From Nitrospira sp. UBA2082 (GTDB lineage: Bacteria; Nitrospirota; Nitrospiria; Nitrospirales; Nitrospiraceae): a DNA stretch of 64,000 nt. The stretch covers positions 1-64,000 of the forward strand of contig DCZO01000020.1 in the NCBI GenBank assembly GCA_002331335.1, in the 5' to 3' direction. The notes beneath the pieces were generated by a model that saw only the letters and a list, made by a program, of their open reading frames with translations, was not told where the DNA came from and did no database searches. Below, piece after piece: positions 42,499 to 51,187 of the stretch (its first letter is position 1; the number at the start of each line of letters is the position of its first letter). Both the position numbers and the translations under genes were made by a program.

Positions 42499-43158
42499 TC
42501 ACCGCGAGCGCGTCACGCCCACCCGATCACAGAATGACGTCAGCTTGCATGTGCTGCAGAAGGGCGAGACCGGCTGGCAGAGATTCTGGCCATAGGGGAC
42601 CAGCAGGTCGTTGAAGGTGATCCAGTAGCGTTTGGGCAGCGTGTCCCGCAAGGCTTGTTCGCTCTCTTCCGGCGTCTTCGTCTTGATGTACCCCCACCGG
42701 TTGCTGATCCGGTGGACGTGGATATCGACGCAAATGCCGGGCTTGCCGTAGCCGACCGTCACGACCAGGTTCGCTGTTTTTCTCCCGACTCCGGGCAGCG
42801 TCACCAGCTCGTCGATGGAATCGGGTACGGTTCCTCCGTAGGCATCGAGCAGCCGGTCGCAAATCTGATGAATCGATTTGGCTTTGGTCCGGTAGAAGCC
42901 GACGGGGTAGATCGCCCGCTCGATCTTCTTGAGCGGTAACTTCAACATGGCCGCCGGTGTCCGGGCCAGTGCGAAGAGCCGGTGGCTTGCTTCGTCAGTC
43001 GTTTTATCTTTCGTTCGCAGACTCAGGAGGCAGGAAATCAAAATAAGAAAGGGATCGCGGTTGGATTCCCGCGCGATCACACCGACGACCGGTTCCTGCC
43101 AACGGCGGATCTCCCGTTTGACGATCCGAATCGCGGCATGAATCTGGTCCTGGCGCAT
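42499..43158 (-). CDS. nth: Endonuclease III
   Basis: Removes oxidised pyrimidines and nicks the AP site in base-excision repair. 219 residues. The HhH motif VTLPGVGRKTANLVVTVGYG contains the catalytic Lys, and GICVDIHVHRISNRWG the catalytic Asp. The 4Fe-4S loop is CQPVSPFCSTCKLTSFC (C-x6-C-x2-C-x5-C). Length standard. Single gene; converges on the DsrE gene. Confidence 0.95.
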   Translation of the reverse strand: MRQDQIHAAIRIVKREIRRWQEPVVGVIARESNRDPFLILISCLLSLRTKDKTTDEASHRLFALARTPAAMLKLPLKKIERAIYPVGFYRTKAKSIHQICDRLLDAYGGTVPDSIDELVTLPGVGRKTANLVVTVGYGKPGICVDIHVHRISNRWGYIKTKTPEESEQALRDTLPKRYWITFNDLLVPYGQNLCQPVSPFCSTCKLTSFCDRVGVTRSR

Positions 43159-43224
43159 GGAAGGACCGATGAGAAGGTGAAGATCTGGGGGAGAATGAGG
43201 GGACGACGCGGCAGCGCCGCGTGA

Positions 43225-43419
43225 CTACTCGGGTTTCCGTTTCGAGAGCCACTTCTGGCGGCGCCGTTGGGCTTCGCGTTGCTTCGCCTTTTTTCTGACA
43301 CTCGGCTTCTCATAAAACCGACGGCGTTTCAGTTCACGGAACAATCCTTCGCCGGCCAGTTTCTTTTTGGCGACCTTCAGAGCTTTTTCAACATTGTTAT
43401 TGAAGACTTTGATTTCCAT
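43225..43419 (-). CDS. rpsU: 30S ribosomal protein S21
   Basis: 64 residues, highly basic: MEIKVFNNNVEKALKVAKKKL and ELKRRRFYEKPSVRKKAKQREAQRRRQKW are the S21 signature. It helps the small subunit start translation. Not linked to dnaG/rpoD here as in enterics; it lies between nth and the ftcD gene. Confidence 0.96.
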   Translation of the reverse strand: MEIKVFNNNVEKALKVAKKKLAGEGLFRELKRRRFYEKPSVRKKAKQREAQRRRQKWLSKRKPE

Positions 43420-43460
43420 CCGTTCCGACTTTTCACTTTCTCAGGCGGGGCCTGGTTGCA

Positions 43461-44951
43461 TCAATGACCTGACTCAAATGGCGGCGGAGTGTAACATAGC
43501 CTCTTCAGTTCCTCAAGATTTCTTATGGCTCTAGCGATTGTTGCCGATTTCGACTCGCTAAGCTCTTGATTTAATTGAATATTCACAGATGCCGTGTGGA
43601 GTCCAGATTCTGCGGCGGCAATAGCCATAATCATGCCTACGGTCATATCCGAACGGACTGCCTGCTTCACTGATGGGATACAGGCATGAATCAGGCGTCC
43701 GACCTCACAGGCCAATTCGGCGATTTCCATTGGAATGTCTGTGGCCCGGTTGAGAGCCGTTGCAATGGACTGTGGTCGATGCGGTTCCTGCTTGGGGCTT
43801 CTGTAGGCGCGCATGAGTTGGTTGTAGGCGTCCGCATCATCCTGGATCAGTTCGCGCAGCCGATGTTGCATCTGGGTCAGGCGGTGTTCCGACTCGATGT
43901 CGTGTCCAAGGCGAGCCCCCATGATACCCAACGAAGCGGCCAATGCGCCCGCCAGTGCCCCGACACTGCCACCGGCCGGAGTCGGTTCAGTGGCGGCCAC
44001 GGCGTCGAGGAAATCAGAAATGGTTGGGCACGCAGTTTCTGTATTCGCCGCGGCTTCGGTGAGTCGCGTTTCGAGGACTTGACTTGGATCGAATCGTTCC
44101 AGTTGCAGTGCGGCCACGGCGGCCTGATCGAGTGCCGCTTGGGGAACCAGACCGATGAGTTCACTCCCGGCTACCTCGACTCCCCATTTCGCAGCCTCGG
44201 CTTTCACAGCTTGAAACGCCCGGTGCATCGGTGTCACTCGGTAGTCTGTCAGGTTCATCGCCACTTGCACCATGCCGCGGCTGGCCACTTCCACGCCGAT
44301 TGCCTTCAGAGAAGGTAATCCTCCGTTCGACTGCCGGATGGACTTGGCAATGGCTTTGGCGATTGAGGGGTCGTTTGTCTTGAGATTGGCGTTGAAGGCA
44401 ATGAGAGGTCTGCGGGCACCGACGATCAGTGCGCCTGCACTGGGATGCAGGTGTGGAGGGCCAAAGTCGGGAAGCCAGGCCGGGTCGGAATCCATCCGGG
44501 AAGCCAGCCCTTTAGGACCTCCCACCCGGACCGACTCCAGGTGCCGGCGCGCGGGATTGGAGGCTGCGTGTTCGTAGAGGAATACAGGTATGCCCAGGCG
44601 CGTGCCGACTTCCTGGCCCACCCAACGGGCCACGCGAATACATTCGTCCATCCCATCGTCGTGAATCGGTACGAACGGCACAACGTCCGTGGCGCCGATG
44701 CGAGGGTGGACCCCCTCATGTCGTCGCAGGTCGATCAATTCTGTTGCAGTGGTAATGGCGTGGAATGCCGCTTCGCCGACCGCGTCGGGTGGCCCGGCAA
44801 AGGTGAGCACCGAGCGGTGGTGATCAATGTCCGCCGTGTGATGCAAGAGCCAGACGCGAGGGACGGACGTCACTGCTGCAAGGAGAGCCTGAATGACGGC
44901 GGGATTCCGGCCTTCGCTGAAATTGGGCACACATTCGATCAGGTGCGGCAT
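43461..44951 (-). CDS. ftcD: Glutamate formimidoyltransferase/formimidoyl-THF cyclodeaminase
   Basis: Bifunctional enzyme transferring the formimino group from formimidoyl-glutamate to tetrahydrofolate and then releasing ammonia to give 5,10-methenyl-THF. 496 residues. N-terminal half: LIECVPNFSEGRNP, LLHHTADIDHHRSVLTFAG, HPRIGATDVVPFVPI, GMVQVAMNLTDYRVTPMH. C-terminal cyclodeaminase half from ~residue 300: TPAGGSVGALAGALAASLGIM and MEIAELACEVG. ATG 44951 is preferred since it starts MPHLIEC. It ties histidine breakdown to folate one-carbon units. Confidence 0.92.
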   Translation of the reverse strand: MPHLIECVPNFSEGRNPAVIQALLAAVTSVPRVWLLHHTADIDHHRSVLTFAGPPDAVGEAAFHAITTATELIDLRRHEGVHPRIGATDVVPFVPIHDDGMDECIRVARWVGQEVGTRLGIPVFLYEHAASNPARRHLESVRVGGPKGLASRMDSDPAWLPDFGPPHLHPSAGALIVGARRPLIAFNANLKTNDPSIAKAIAKSIRQSNGGLPSLKAIGVEVASRGMVQVAMNLTDYRVTPMHRAFQAVKAEAAKWGVEVAGSELIGLVPQAALDQAAVAALQLERFDPSQVLETRLTEAAANTETACPTISDFLDAVAATEPTPAGGSVGALAGALAASLGIMGARLGHDIESEHRLTQMQHRLRELIQDDADAYNQLMRAYRSPKQEPHRPQSIATALNRATDIPMEIAELACEVGRLIHACIPSVKQAVRSDMTVGMIMAIAAAESGLHTASVNIQLNQELSESKSATIARAIRNLEELKRLCYTPPPFESGH

Positions 44952-45044
44952 GAGTGTCATCCGAACAAAACGACGAAGCCGGAGGAGATCGTGATCCCCT
45001 CCGGCTTCACCTCGATCCAACCGATCGGACCGGTCTCGTAGTGC

Positions 45045-45290
45045 CTACTTGGTCTTCTTCACGAAGGCTTTGTAGATCCGGCCGGACTTTGCCTGTTCCT
45101 CTTCCATGCCGACCATTTGATGGCCGGTGGTCTCGCACCAGGCCGGCATGTCTTTCTTGATGCCTTCATCATCGGAGACGACTTCCAGTACTTGTCCCAA
45201 CGCCAGTTCCTTGATCTTTTTGGAGGTGAGGATGATCGGCATCGGGCAAAAATATCCCAGCGTATCGAGTTTGACATCGGCCTGCATCAT
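45045..45290 (-). CDS. TusA-family sulfurtransferase
   Basis: 81 residues. KLDTLGYFCPMPIILTSKKIKEL carries the CPxP motif whose Cys binds sulfane sulfur, then QVLEVVSDDEGIKKDMPAWCETTGHQMVG, the usual TusA body. Forms a minus-strand pair with the DsrE2 gene (43 bp upstream), a common sulfur-transfer combination. Confidence 0.92.
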   Translation of the reverse strand: MMQADVKLDTLGYFCPMPIILTSKKIKELALGQVLEVVSDDEGIKKDMPAWCETTGHQMVGMEEEQAKSGRIYKAFVKKTK

Positions 45291-45333
45291 GAACGGTTCC
45301 TTCGTCTGATAGTTGGCAGCTATCGGCTGTCAG

Positions 45334-45864
45334 CTAGATGAACAGATTCACACTGCCCTGCTTCGCTTCCGCCAGATAGGTTGTGACTCCGGCGAATTGA
45401 TCGACGCCGTCAATCAGCGTGTCCTTGGTGATCCCCATGAGACCCATGGTCGTGGTGCAGGCGATGAAGCGAACTCCCAAATCCAAGGCAGTCTCCATCA
45501 GTTCCGGAACCCCCGGCATGCGGTTCTGTTTCATGACCGTTTGCATCATCATGGTGCCGAGGCCGCCGAAATGGAAGCGGGACAACGGAAGGGTCTCGGC
45601 GCCGCCTTTGTTAAGTGCGCCGAACATCCGGCGCAACCAATCCTTCGCGCTACTGGTGGCGCCTTTCTTGCGGATGGCATTCAACCCCCAGAACGTAAAG
45701 AAGATGGTTACCTGCATGCCCATCGCGGCCGCGCCGGTGGCGATGATAAAGGCCGCCATCGCCCGGTCGAGATCGCCGCTCAGTAAGACAATCGTCACTT
45801 TCTCCGGCTTCGTGGCTTCGAGTTGCGCCAGCATCGCCGTCGGTTCTATTTGCGTGGCATTCAT
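45334..45864 (-). CDS. DsrE2-type sulfur-carrier family protein
   Basis: 176 residues. KVTIVLLSGDLDRAMAAFIIATGAAAMGMQVTIFFTFWGLNAIRK with a hydrophobic helix, GGLGTMMMQTVMKQNRMPGVPELMETALDLGVRFIACTTTMGLMG: the DsrE2 pattern with its conserved Cys. Paired with tusA as in sulfur-oxidising bacteria. In a non-sulfur-oxidiser it may shuttle sulfur for cofactor biosynthesis; physiology is inferred. Confidence 0.88.
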   Translation of the reverse strand: MNATQIEPTAMLAQLEATKPEKVTIVLLSGDLDRAMAAFIIATGAAAMGMQVTIFFTFWGLNAIRKKGATSSAKDWLRRMFGALNKGGAETLPLSRFHFGGLGTMMMQTVMKQNRMPGVPELMETALDLGVRFIACTTTMGLMGITKDTLIDGVDQFAGVTTYLAEAKQGSVNLFI

Positions 45865-46048
45865 GGTGGCACCTCATGACTGAGCGCACGTTCACATCAG
45901 CCTGAACAGAATAGTATGGGGTCCTTGAGGGTGTCAAGGAACGTGCCGGGCAGCGCCGAATCAGTGGCGGCTTGACCTTGCCCGGACCGCTCGTTATAGT
46001 CCCAATCAATCGGATGCCGGCCCCTTTCACCCCGTTCATTTCGTGTCA

Positions 46049-47131
46049 ATGAGCACACAGCTATTACCCGAAATAGTGTCCGCGAAAAACGCCCCGCTCC
46101 TGGGATTTTGGTACCCGGCTGTGCCGAGCGACCGTCTGCCTTCCGGTTCGATGCAGGGGCTCCAGATGGCAGGGCTGCCGATCGTAGTGAGCCGTGATCG
46201 GGACGGCCGCCTCGGAGCTATGCGGGATATCTGTCCCCATCGCGGCATGCCGCTCTCGTTTGGACGTTTCGACGGCGAGCGGGTGGAGTGTCCCTATCAC
46301 GGCTGGCAATTCGACACAAAGGGCCGGTGCCGATGCATTCCGGCGTTGCCGGACGGCTCGCCTTTGCAAATCGACAAGGTCGGCATCGCGACGTATCCGG
46401 TCGAAGAGGCCGATGGGATGATCTGGCTCTATCTCCCCGATGAGCGTGGACTCGATATCGCATTGCCGCCCGTGCCTCGCATGCCGTTTCCCTCCGAGCC
46501 CAAGCAGTCGTTTCATGTGTCGCTCACCTACACCTGCACGCCGGACGACGGCGTCATCGGCCTCATCGATCCCGTTCACGGGCCCTACGTGCATTCCTGG
46601 TGGCGCAGTGACGCCCGCATGCATGAAAAAACGAAAATCTACGAGCCGATTCCCAACGGGTTCCGGATGACGTCCCACCGGCCGTCCAAGAACAGCGGCC
46701 CCTTTCATTGGCTGGAGCGAGTCTACGGGGGACCGTTGACGACCACGATTGATTTTCTGCTGCCGAACCAGCGGGTGGAGCTCATGCAATGCGGCACGGC
46801 CTGGATGGCCAACCGGCTGATGTCCACGCCCGTATCCGATATGGAGTGCCGCATCGACTTCTCCGCCTATTGGCGAGGTCTGAACTGGATTCCCTTCGGA
46901 AGCGTGATTTTCCGCTCACTCACCAAAATGTTTCTGGGCCAGGACGAACGAGCGATGAAGCACCTCGCCGTGGGGCTCCGCCACAAGCCGTCGTCGATGT
47001 TTCTGGGCGACGCCGACATGCCGGCCAAATGGTATTACAAGCTGAAGGCCGCGCATGTGGCTTCGGTGCAGACCGGACAGCCGATGGATCATCCCCTCAA
47101 GGAGCGGGTCACCTTGCGATGGCGAAGCTGA
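46049..47131 (+). CDS. Rieske-type ring-hydroxylating oxygenase
   Basis: 360 residues from ATG 46049 (a GTG at 46043 is possible). Rieske cluster: DICPHRGMPLSFG and CPYHGWQFDTKGRC. The mononuclear iron site is suggested by DDGVIGLIDPVHGPYVHSWW (Asp, two His), as in PaO/VanA-type oxygenases. Membrane and electron-donor partners are not adjacent; substrate unknown. Plus strand, convergent to the antiporter gene. Confidence 0.85.
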   Translation: MSTQLLPEIVSAKNAPLLGFWYPAVPSDRLPSGSMQGLQMAGLPIVVSRDRDGRLGAMRDICPHRGMPLSFGRFDGERVECPYHGWQFDTKGRCRCIPALPDGSPLQIDKVGIATYPVEEADGMIWLYLPDERGLDIALPPVPRMPFPSEPKQSFHVSLTYTCTPDDGVIGLIDPVHGPYVHSWWRSDARMHEKTKIYEPIPNGFRMTSHRPSKNSGPFHWLERVYGGPLTTTIDFLLPNQRVELMQCGTAWMANRLMSTPVSDMECRIDFSAYWRGLNWIPFGSVIFRSLTKMFLGQDERAMKHLAVGLRHKPSSMFLGDADMPAKWYYKLKAAHVASVQTGQPMDHPLKERVTLRWRS

Positions 47132-47140
47132 GCGCGAAGG

Positions 47141-49150
47141 CTAGTTCGCTGAGTCGCTGACAAGGATGAGACTCATCGCCCGCCTGATCTGGTCGCGCGT
47201 GCCCAGCAAGACAATGATGTCGCCGGCGAGGAGGGTGGTTTTAACTGAGGGGTTGGATTCCGTGACCCCGCCTCTGGTCCACGCGATGATAGACGTGCCG
47301 GTCTGTTGCCGCAAGGCCAGTTGATCGATGGTTTTTCCGACCGCCGGCGAATCGTCTTCGAGCCGGCACGTCTCCACTTCCACGTCGCTCAGCGTCCCGC
47401 CACGCAGGTGGTGGGCCAATTCCGGCAGCTCACTCCGGCGCAACAGGGCGTAGCCTTCCCGGCGGACCTGCTCGGCCTTCCGCATCACGAAGTCCTGGGG
47501 CATGTTATAGGTCCGCAGGACCAGCGCGAAGATTTCGATCGACGTTTCAAATTCTTCCGGCACGACATCGTCCGCGCCGAGCTGATGGAGTTCCTCCAAC
47601 TCGCGTAAATACCGCGTGCGGACGACGATGTGAATTTTCGGATTCAGACCCCGCGCGATCTGCACCGCGCGACGGGCCGTGAAGGGGTCGGGAATCGCGA
47701 CGACCAGCACCCGCGCATCCTCGATTTTCACATGCCGCAGGATCGTGGGATTCGTGCCATCGCCATAGTAGAGCGGCAAGCCGTGCTGCGATTCGCGCCG
47801 CACGATATCGCCGTCCAAATCCAGAACGACATAGGGCACTTCGGTCTCGCCGAGCACACGGGCGAGATTGCGGCCGTTCAACCCGTACCCCACAATAATG
47901 ACATGATCCTTGATCCGCAGGTGCCGTCCCTCTGTCTTCAGCACATGGGCGGTCGTCTGCCCGGGTAGCCAGTGATGGAGCCGCTGGAGCGCCTCGACGT
48001 GCCTGGCCAGGTGGGGGGCGGTTTGCATGAGGAACGGCGTGATGATCATGGAGCAGACCGAGACGGCCAGGAAGATCTGATACGGCGCCCCGGACAACAG
48101 ACCCTGTTCCTCGCCGACTTGGGCCAGGATGAAACTGAATTCCCCGACCTGCGCGAGCGCGATGCCGACCATGATCGCCGATCGCGGGGGAAGAGAGACG
48201 GACAGCACGGCGCCGGCCCCCGTGATGAATTTGATGAGCAGCATCAGAAACAATAAACCGGTTACCACGCCGGGATATTCGAGCAAGATGCGCCAATCCA
48301 TCAGAATGCCGATGGAGACGAAGAACAGGCTGTTGAAGCTGTCCCGAAACGGGAGCACTTCCGCGGTGGCCTGGTGGCTGTATTCCGATTCGGAGATCAC
48401 GAGGCCGGCAATGAAGGCGCCCAAGGCAAGCGAGAGCCCGCCCAGCGAGGTCAGCCACGCGATGCCGAGGCACATGACAATGACCGTCAAGAGAAACAAT
48501 TCGCGGCTGCGACTGCGGACGATGTGTTCCAGTACCTTCGGCACGACGTACCAGGCCCCTACGACAATGACGGCCACGGCTGCCGCAGATTTGGCCAACG
48601 TGATGAGAATCGACGTGAACGCGTCGCCGCTTGGGGTGGCGAGAATCGGTGTCAGCAGGATCATGGGCACCACGGCCAAGTCTTGGAACACCAAAATGCC
48701 GATCGTGGCTCGGCCGTGGACGGAATCGCTTTCCCCGTTCGCTGCCAGGGCATTGAGCACGATGGCGGTGCTGCTCAGGGAGAGGAGAAAGCCCCAGAAT
48801 ATGGCCTGCGACGTCGTCAACCCCGCGAAAAGGCCGCCGAGACAGGCAATCGCGATGACGCCGCCCACCTGAATCGGGGCGGCGATCACCAATAGCTTTC
48901 GAAGCGAGGCGAGTTGAACCAACGAAAATTCGATGCCGATCGTGAAGAGCAAGAGGACCACGCCGATTTCCGCCAGGATCTTCACGGTCCCGATGTCGGA
49001 GATCAGGTTGAGGCCGTGCGGGCCGATCAAGGCGCCGGCGACGAGAAACCCGGCGATGGAAGGCAGACGAAACTGGTGAAACAAAAACACCACCGCGATG
49101 GAGACGGTGTAGATGACCAGCAAATTGCCGAGCACGCCGTATTCAGTCAT
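47141..49150 (-). CDS. KefB-type cation:proton antiporter with TrkA domains
   Basis: 669 residues from ATG 49150. About twelve membrane segments (starting GNLLVIYTVSIAVVFLFH, with GVVLLLFTIGIEFSL) form a CPA2 antiporter. A TrkA-N NAD-binding domain (VIIVGYGLNGRNLARVLGETE, residues ~410-530) and a TrkA-C domain (LSDVEVETCRLEDDSPAVGKTIDQLALRQQTG) follow. Exports K+ or Na+ against H+, gated by nucleotide. A longer in-frame start lies upstream but adds nothing conserved. Confidence 0.9.
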   Translation of the reverse strand: MTEYGVLGNLLVIYTVSIAVVFLFHQFRLPSIAGFLVAGALIGPHGLNLISDIGTVKILAEIGVVLLLFTIGIEFSLVQLASLRKLLVIAAPIQVGGVIAIACLGGLFAGLTTSQAIFWGFLLSLSSTAIVLNALAANGESDSVHGRATIGILVFQDLAVVPMILLTPILATPSGDAFTSILITLAKSAAAVAVIVVGAWYVVPKVLEHIVRSRSRELFLLTVIVMCLGIAWLTSLGGLSLALGAFIAGLVISESEYSHQATAEVLPFRDSFNSLFFVSIGILMDWRILLEYPGVVTGLLFLMLLIKFITGAGAVLSVSLPPRSAIMVGIALAQVGEFSFILAQVGEEQGLLSGAPYQIFLAVSVCSMIITPFLMQTAPHLARHVEALQRLHHWLPGQTTAHVLKTEGRHLRIKDHVIIVGYGLNGRNLARVLGETEVPYVVLDLDGDIVRRESQHGLPLYYGDGTNPTILRHVKIEDARVLVVAIPDPFTARRAVQIARGLNPKIHIVVRTRYLRELEELHQLGADDVVPEEFETSIEIFALVLRTYNMPQDFVMRKAEQVRREGYALLRRSELPELAHHLRGGTLSDVEVETCRLEDDSPAVGKTIDQLALRQQTGTSIIAWTRGGVTESNPSVKTTLLAGDIIVLLGTRDQIRRAMSLILVSDSAN

Positions 49151-49531
49151 GGAAATCGCGGGGGAGCGTCGCGTATGAATCGCCGCCGAATCTCGTAAAC
49201 TCGCGTCACACGGCACGCTTCTCGGATCGGGTTAAGGCCGGAGGATACCTCACTGCCCGCCATCGGACAAGGTAAAGCTTTGAACGCTGCTCGGCGGATG
49301 GAGTGCGTCCCGTCCTCTGAGAAGATATGTTCCCCGATCCCTGCGCGGCTGCGATCGCGCGGAGTGGGATGGTCGATTGGCGCAGACCGGCCACAGATCT
49401 TGGTTTCCCCCTCCAAAGAGGCATAGATTCTGGCCGCCTCTATTACGTAAGTTGTGCCTGCGTGGTGACGGTCAGCCGTGGCCGAATAGCCTGGATGGCC
49501 CTGATTGCGGTCTTGTTGATGGAGGTGCCTT
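49151..49531. other. Intergenic region between divergent genes
   Basis: 381 bp. No gene supported; overlapping open frames on the plus strand are out of frame with any recognisable domain. It holds the promoters for the antiporter (minus) and the secreted protein gene (plus). Near 49517 GATGGAGG is the ribosome-binding site of the latter. Confidence 0.4.
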
Positions 49532-50101
49532 ATGGGGCTCATGCGAACGGTGTCTTTCGCATCCACAGTCGTGGTGCTGCTCGCGGCATCGGCGTCAGCC
49601 GATACTCCACCGCCGGCACCGGAGCCTGCCGATACGTGGGAATGCCAGCTGGCGGATGGGAACACGATCTATACCAACAAGGAACGGGCCGGATGCCGGG
49701 CTGTGTTGCTCAGGCCGCTCTCGGTGGTGCCGTCCTTGGAGAACATGCCGATCACTCCTCGAGCTTCAACTCTCGCCGCCCCGCACCACGACATGCCGGC
49801 TTACCAAGATCGCGGTGCGAGTGTGGGAGGCCGGAATGTTCCGGATTGGGCAAAGGATTGGTATGCGAGTGTGGCGCCGAGCGGTTCCGTTCACGAGGAA
49901 GTCTGTTCCCTCTATTCGGAATGGCTCCACTTGGTCCAAAAAACCCGCGGCGGGATGTTCTACGGATCCGATCCCTCGTACGGTGGCGATATCTCAGGGC
50001 GCAATCAACGCGGCGCCAGCTATTCCTTCAATGACAATACGCGCTATGTCACCTTGTCGAGAGTCTTTGGGGCGGGATTCGTGCCGATCGGCTGTCCATA
50101 A
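49532..50101 (+). CDS. Exported hypothetical protein
   Basis: 189 residues. Signal peptide MGLMRTVSFASTVVVLLAASASADT. A short DUF4124-like segment follows (WECQLADGNTIYTNKERAGCRAV), with two Cys. The C-terminal part (VPDWAKDWYASVAPSGSVHEEVCSLYSEWLHLVQKTRGGMFY) is unlike any family I can name. TGGAGG lies eight bases before the ATG. Single gene. Confidence 0.6.
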   Translation: MGLMRTVSFASTVVVLLAASASADTPPPAPEPADTWECQLADGNTIYTNKERAGCRAVLLRPLSVVPSLENMPITPRASTLAAPHHDMPAYQDRGASVGGRNVPDWAKDWYASVAPSGSVHEEVCSLYSEWLHLVQKTRGGMFYGSDPSYGGDISGRNQRGASYSFNDNTRYVTLSRVFGAGFVPIGCP

Positions 50102-50134
50102 GCCGGGAGATGCATGAAAGAGATCTGACCCGGC
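50102..50134. terminator. Hairpin between convergent genes
   Basis: GCCGGG (50102-50107) pairs with CCCGGC (50129-50134) and spans the whole gap between the stops of the exported protein and the epimerase gene. Only six pairs and a 21-base loop, so weak. Confidence 0.35.
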
Positions 50135-50135
50135 C

Positions 50136-51158
50136 TCACGCTCTGTAGAAATCTCGGTACCATTTCACGAAACGTGGAATGCCTTCTTCAATCGGTGTTG
50201 CCGGTGCGAAACCGACGTCGCGTGACAAGTCGTCGATGTCGGCGTAGGTCGCGGGCACATCGCCGGGCTGCAACGGCATCAGTTTCTTCTCCGCTTTCTT
50301 GCCGAGCGCCTGCTCGAGCACTTCAATAAAACGCATGAGTTCAGCCGGCTGGTGGTTGCCGATATTATAGATCCGGGCCGGCGCTGAGCTGGTGCCGGGA
50401 TCAGGCCGTTCGCCGGACCATGAGTGATCGGGTACGGCCGGATGATCGAGCGTGCGCACGACGCCTTCCACGATGTCGTCGATATAGGTGAAATCGCGTT
50501 GCATCTTGCCGTGATTGAAGACCTCGATCGGCGTGCCCTCCAGGATCGCCTTGGTAAAAATGAATAGTGCCATATCGGGCCGCCCCCAGGGGCCATAGAC
50601 GGTGAAAAACCGGAGCCCGGTGCAGGGGATCCGGTAGAGATGGGCATAGCAGTGGGCCATGAGCTCATTGGCCTTTTTCGTTGCGGCGTAGAGCGAAACG
50701 GGATGATCCACATTGTCATGGATGGAAAACGGCATCTGCGTGTTGCCGCCGTAGACGGAACTGGACGAGGCGTAGACGAGATGCTCGATGCCGGTATAAC
50801 GGCAGCCTTCCAGAATGTTCAGAAACCCCTCGATGTTGCTCTCGGTGTACGCGTAGGGATTGACCAGTGAATAGCGCACACCGGCTTGGGCGGCAAGATG
50901 GACGACCCGGCGGATCGGCGTATCGGTAAAGAGGTCGCGCATGCCCTGCCGATTGGCAAGATCGAGTTTCACGAAAGTGAACCGCTCATGCGGTGTCAGT
51001 TGAGCCAGGCGCGCGTCTTTGAGCCGGACGTCGTAGTACGTGTTCAGGTTGTCAAGGCCGATGACGGATTCGCCGCGATCCAATAGCCGCTTCGCGACGT
51101 GGAATCCGATAAAGCCTGCCGCTCCCGTGACCAAGATGGGGGACGATGATCCGCTCAT
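50136..51158 (-). CDS. UDP-glucuronate 4-epimerase-like NAD-dependent epimerase
   Basis: 340 residues, extended SDR. ILVTGAAGFIGFHVAKRLLDRGESVIGLDNLNTYYDVRLKDARL binds NAD; the catalytic Ser/Tyr/Lys lie in YASSSSVYGG and SLYAATKKANELMAH. The YYDVRLKDARL segment and TGLRFFTVYGPWGRPDMAL are typical of UDP-glucuronate 4-epimerases (CapI-like), which interconvert UDP-GlcA and UDP-GalA. Uses the product of ugd (2792-4117). It follows the MBL gene by 29 bp on the minus strand. Confidence 0.9.
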   Translation of the reverse strand: MSGSSSPILVTGAAGFIGFHVAKRLLDRGESVIGLDNLNTYYDVRLKDARLAQLTPHERFTFVKLDLANRQGMRDLFTDTPIRRVVHLAAQAGVRYSLVNPYAYTESNIEGFLNILEGCRYTGIEHLVYASSSSVYGGNTQMPFSIHDNVDHPVSLYAATKKANELMAHCYAHLYRIPCTGLRFFTVYGPWGRPDMALFIFTKAILEGTPIEVFNHGKMQRDFTYIDDIVEGVVRTLDHPAVPDHSWSGERPDPGTSSAPARIYNIGNHQPAELMRFIEVLEQALGKKAEKKLMPLQPGDVPATYADIDDLSRDVGFAPATPIEEGIPRFVKWYRDFYRA

Positions 51159-51187
51159 ATCATCTGATCCTTGAGATAAAAGATGTG

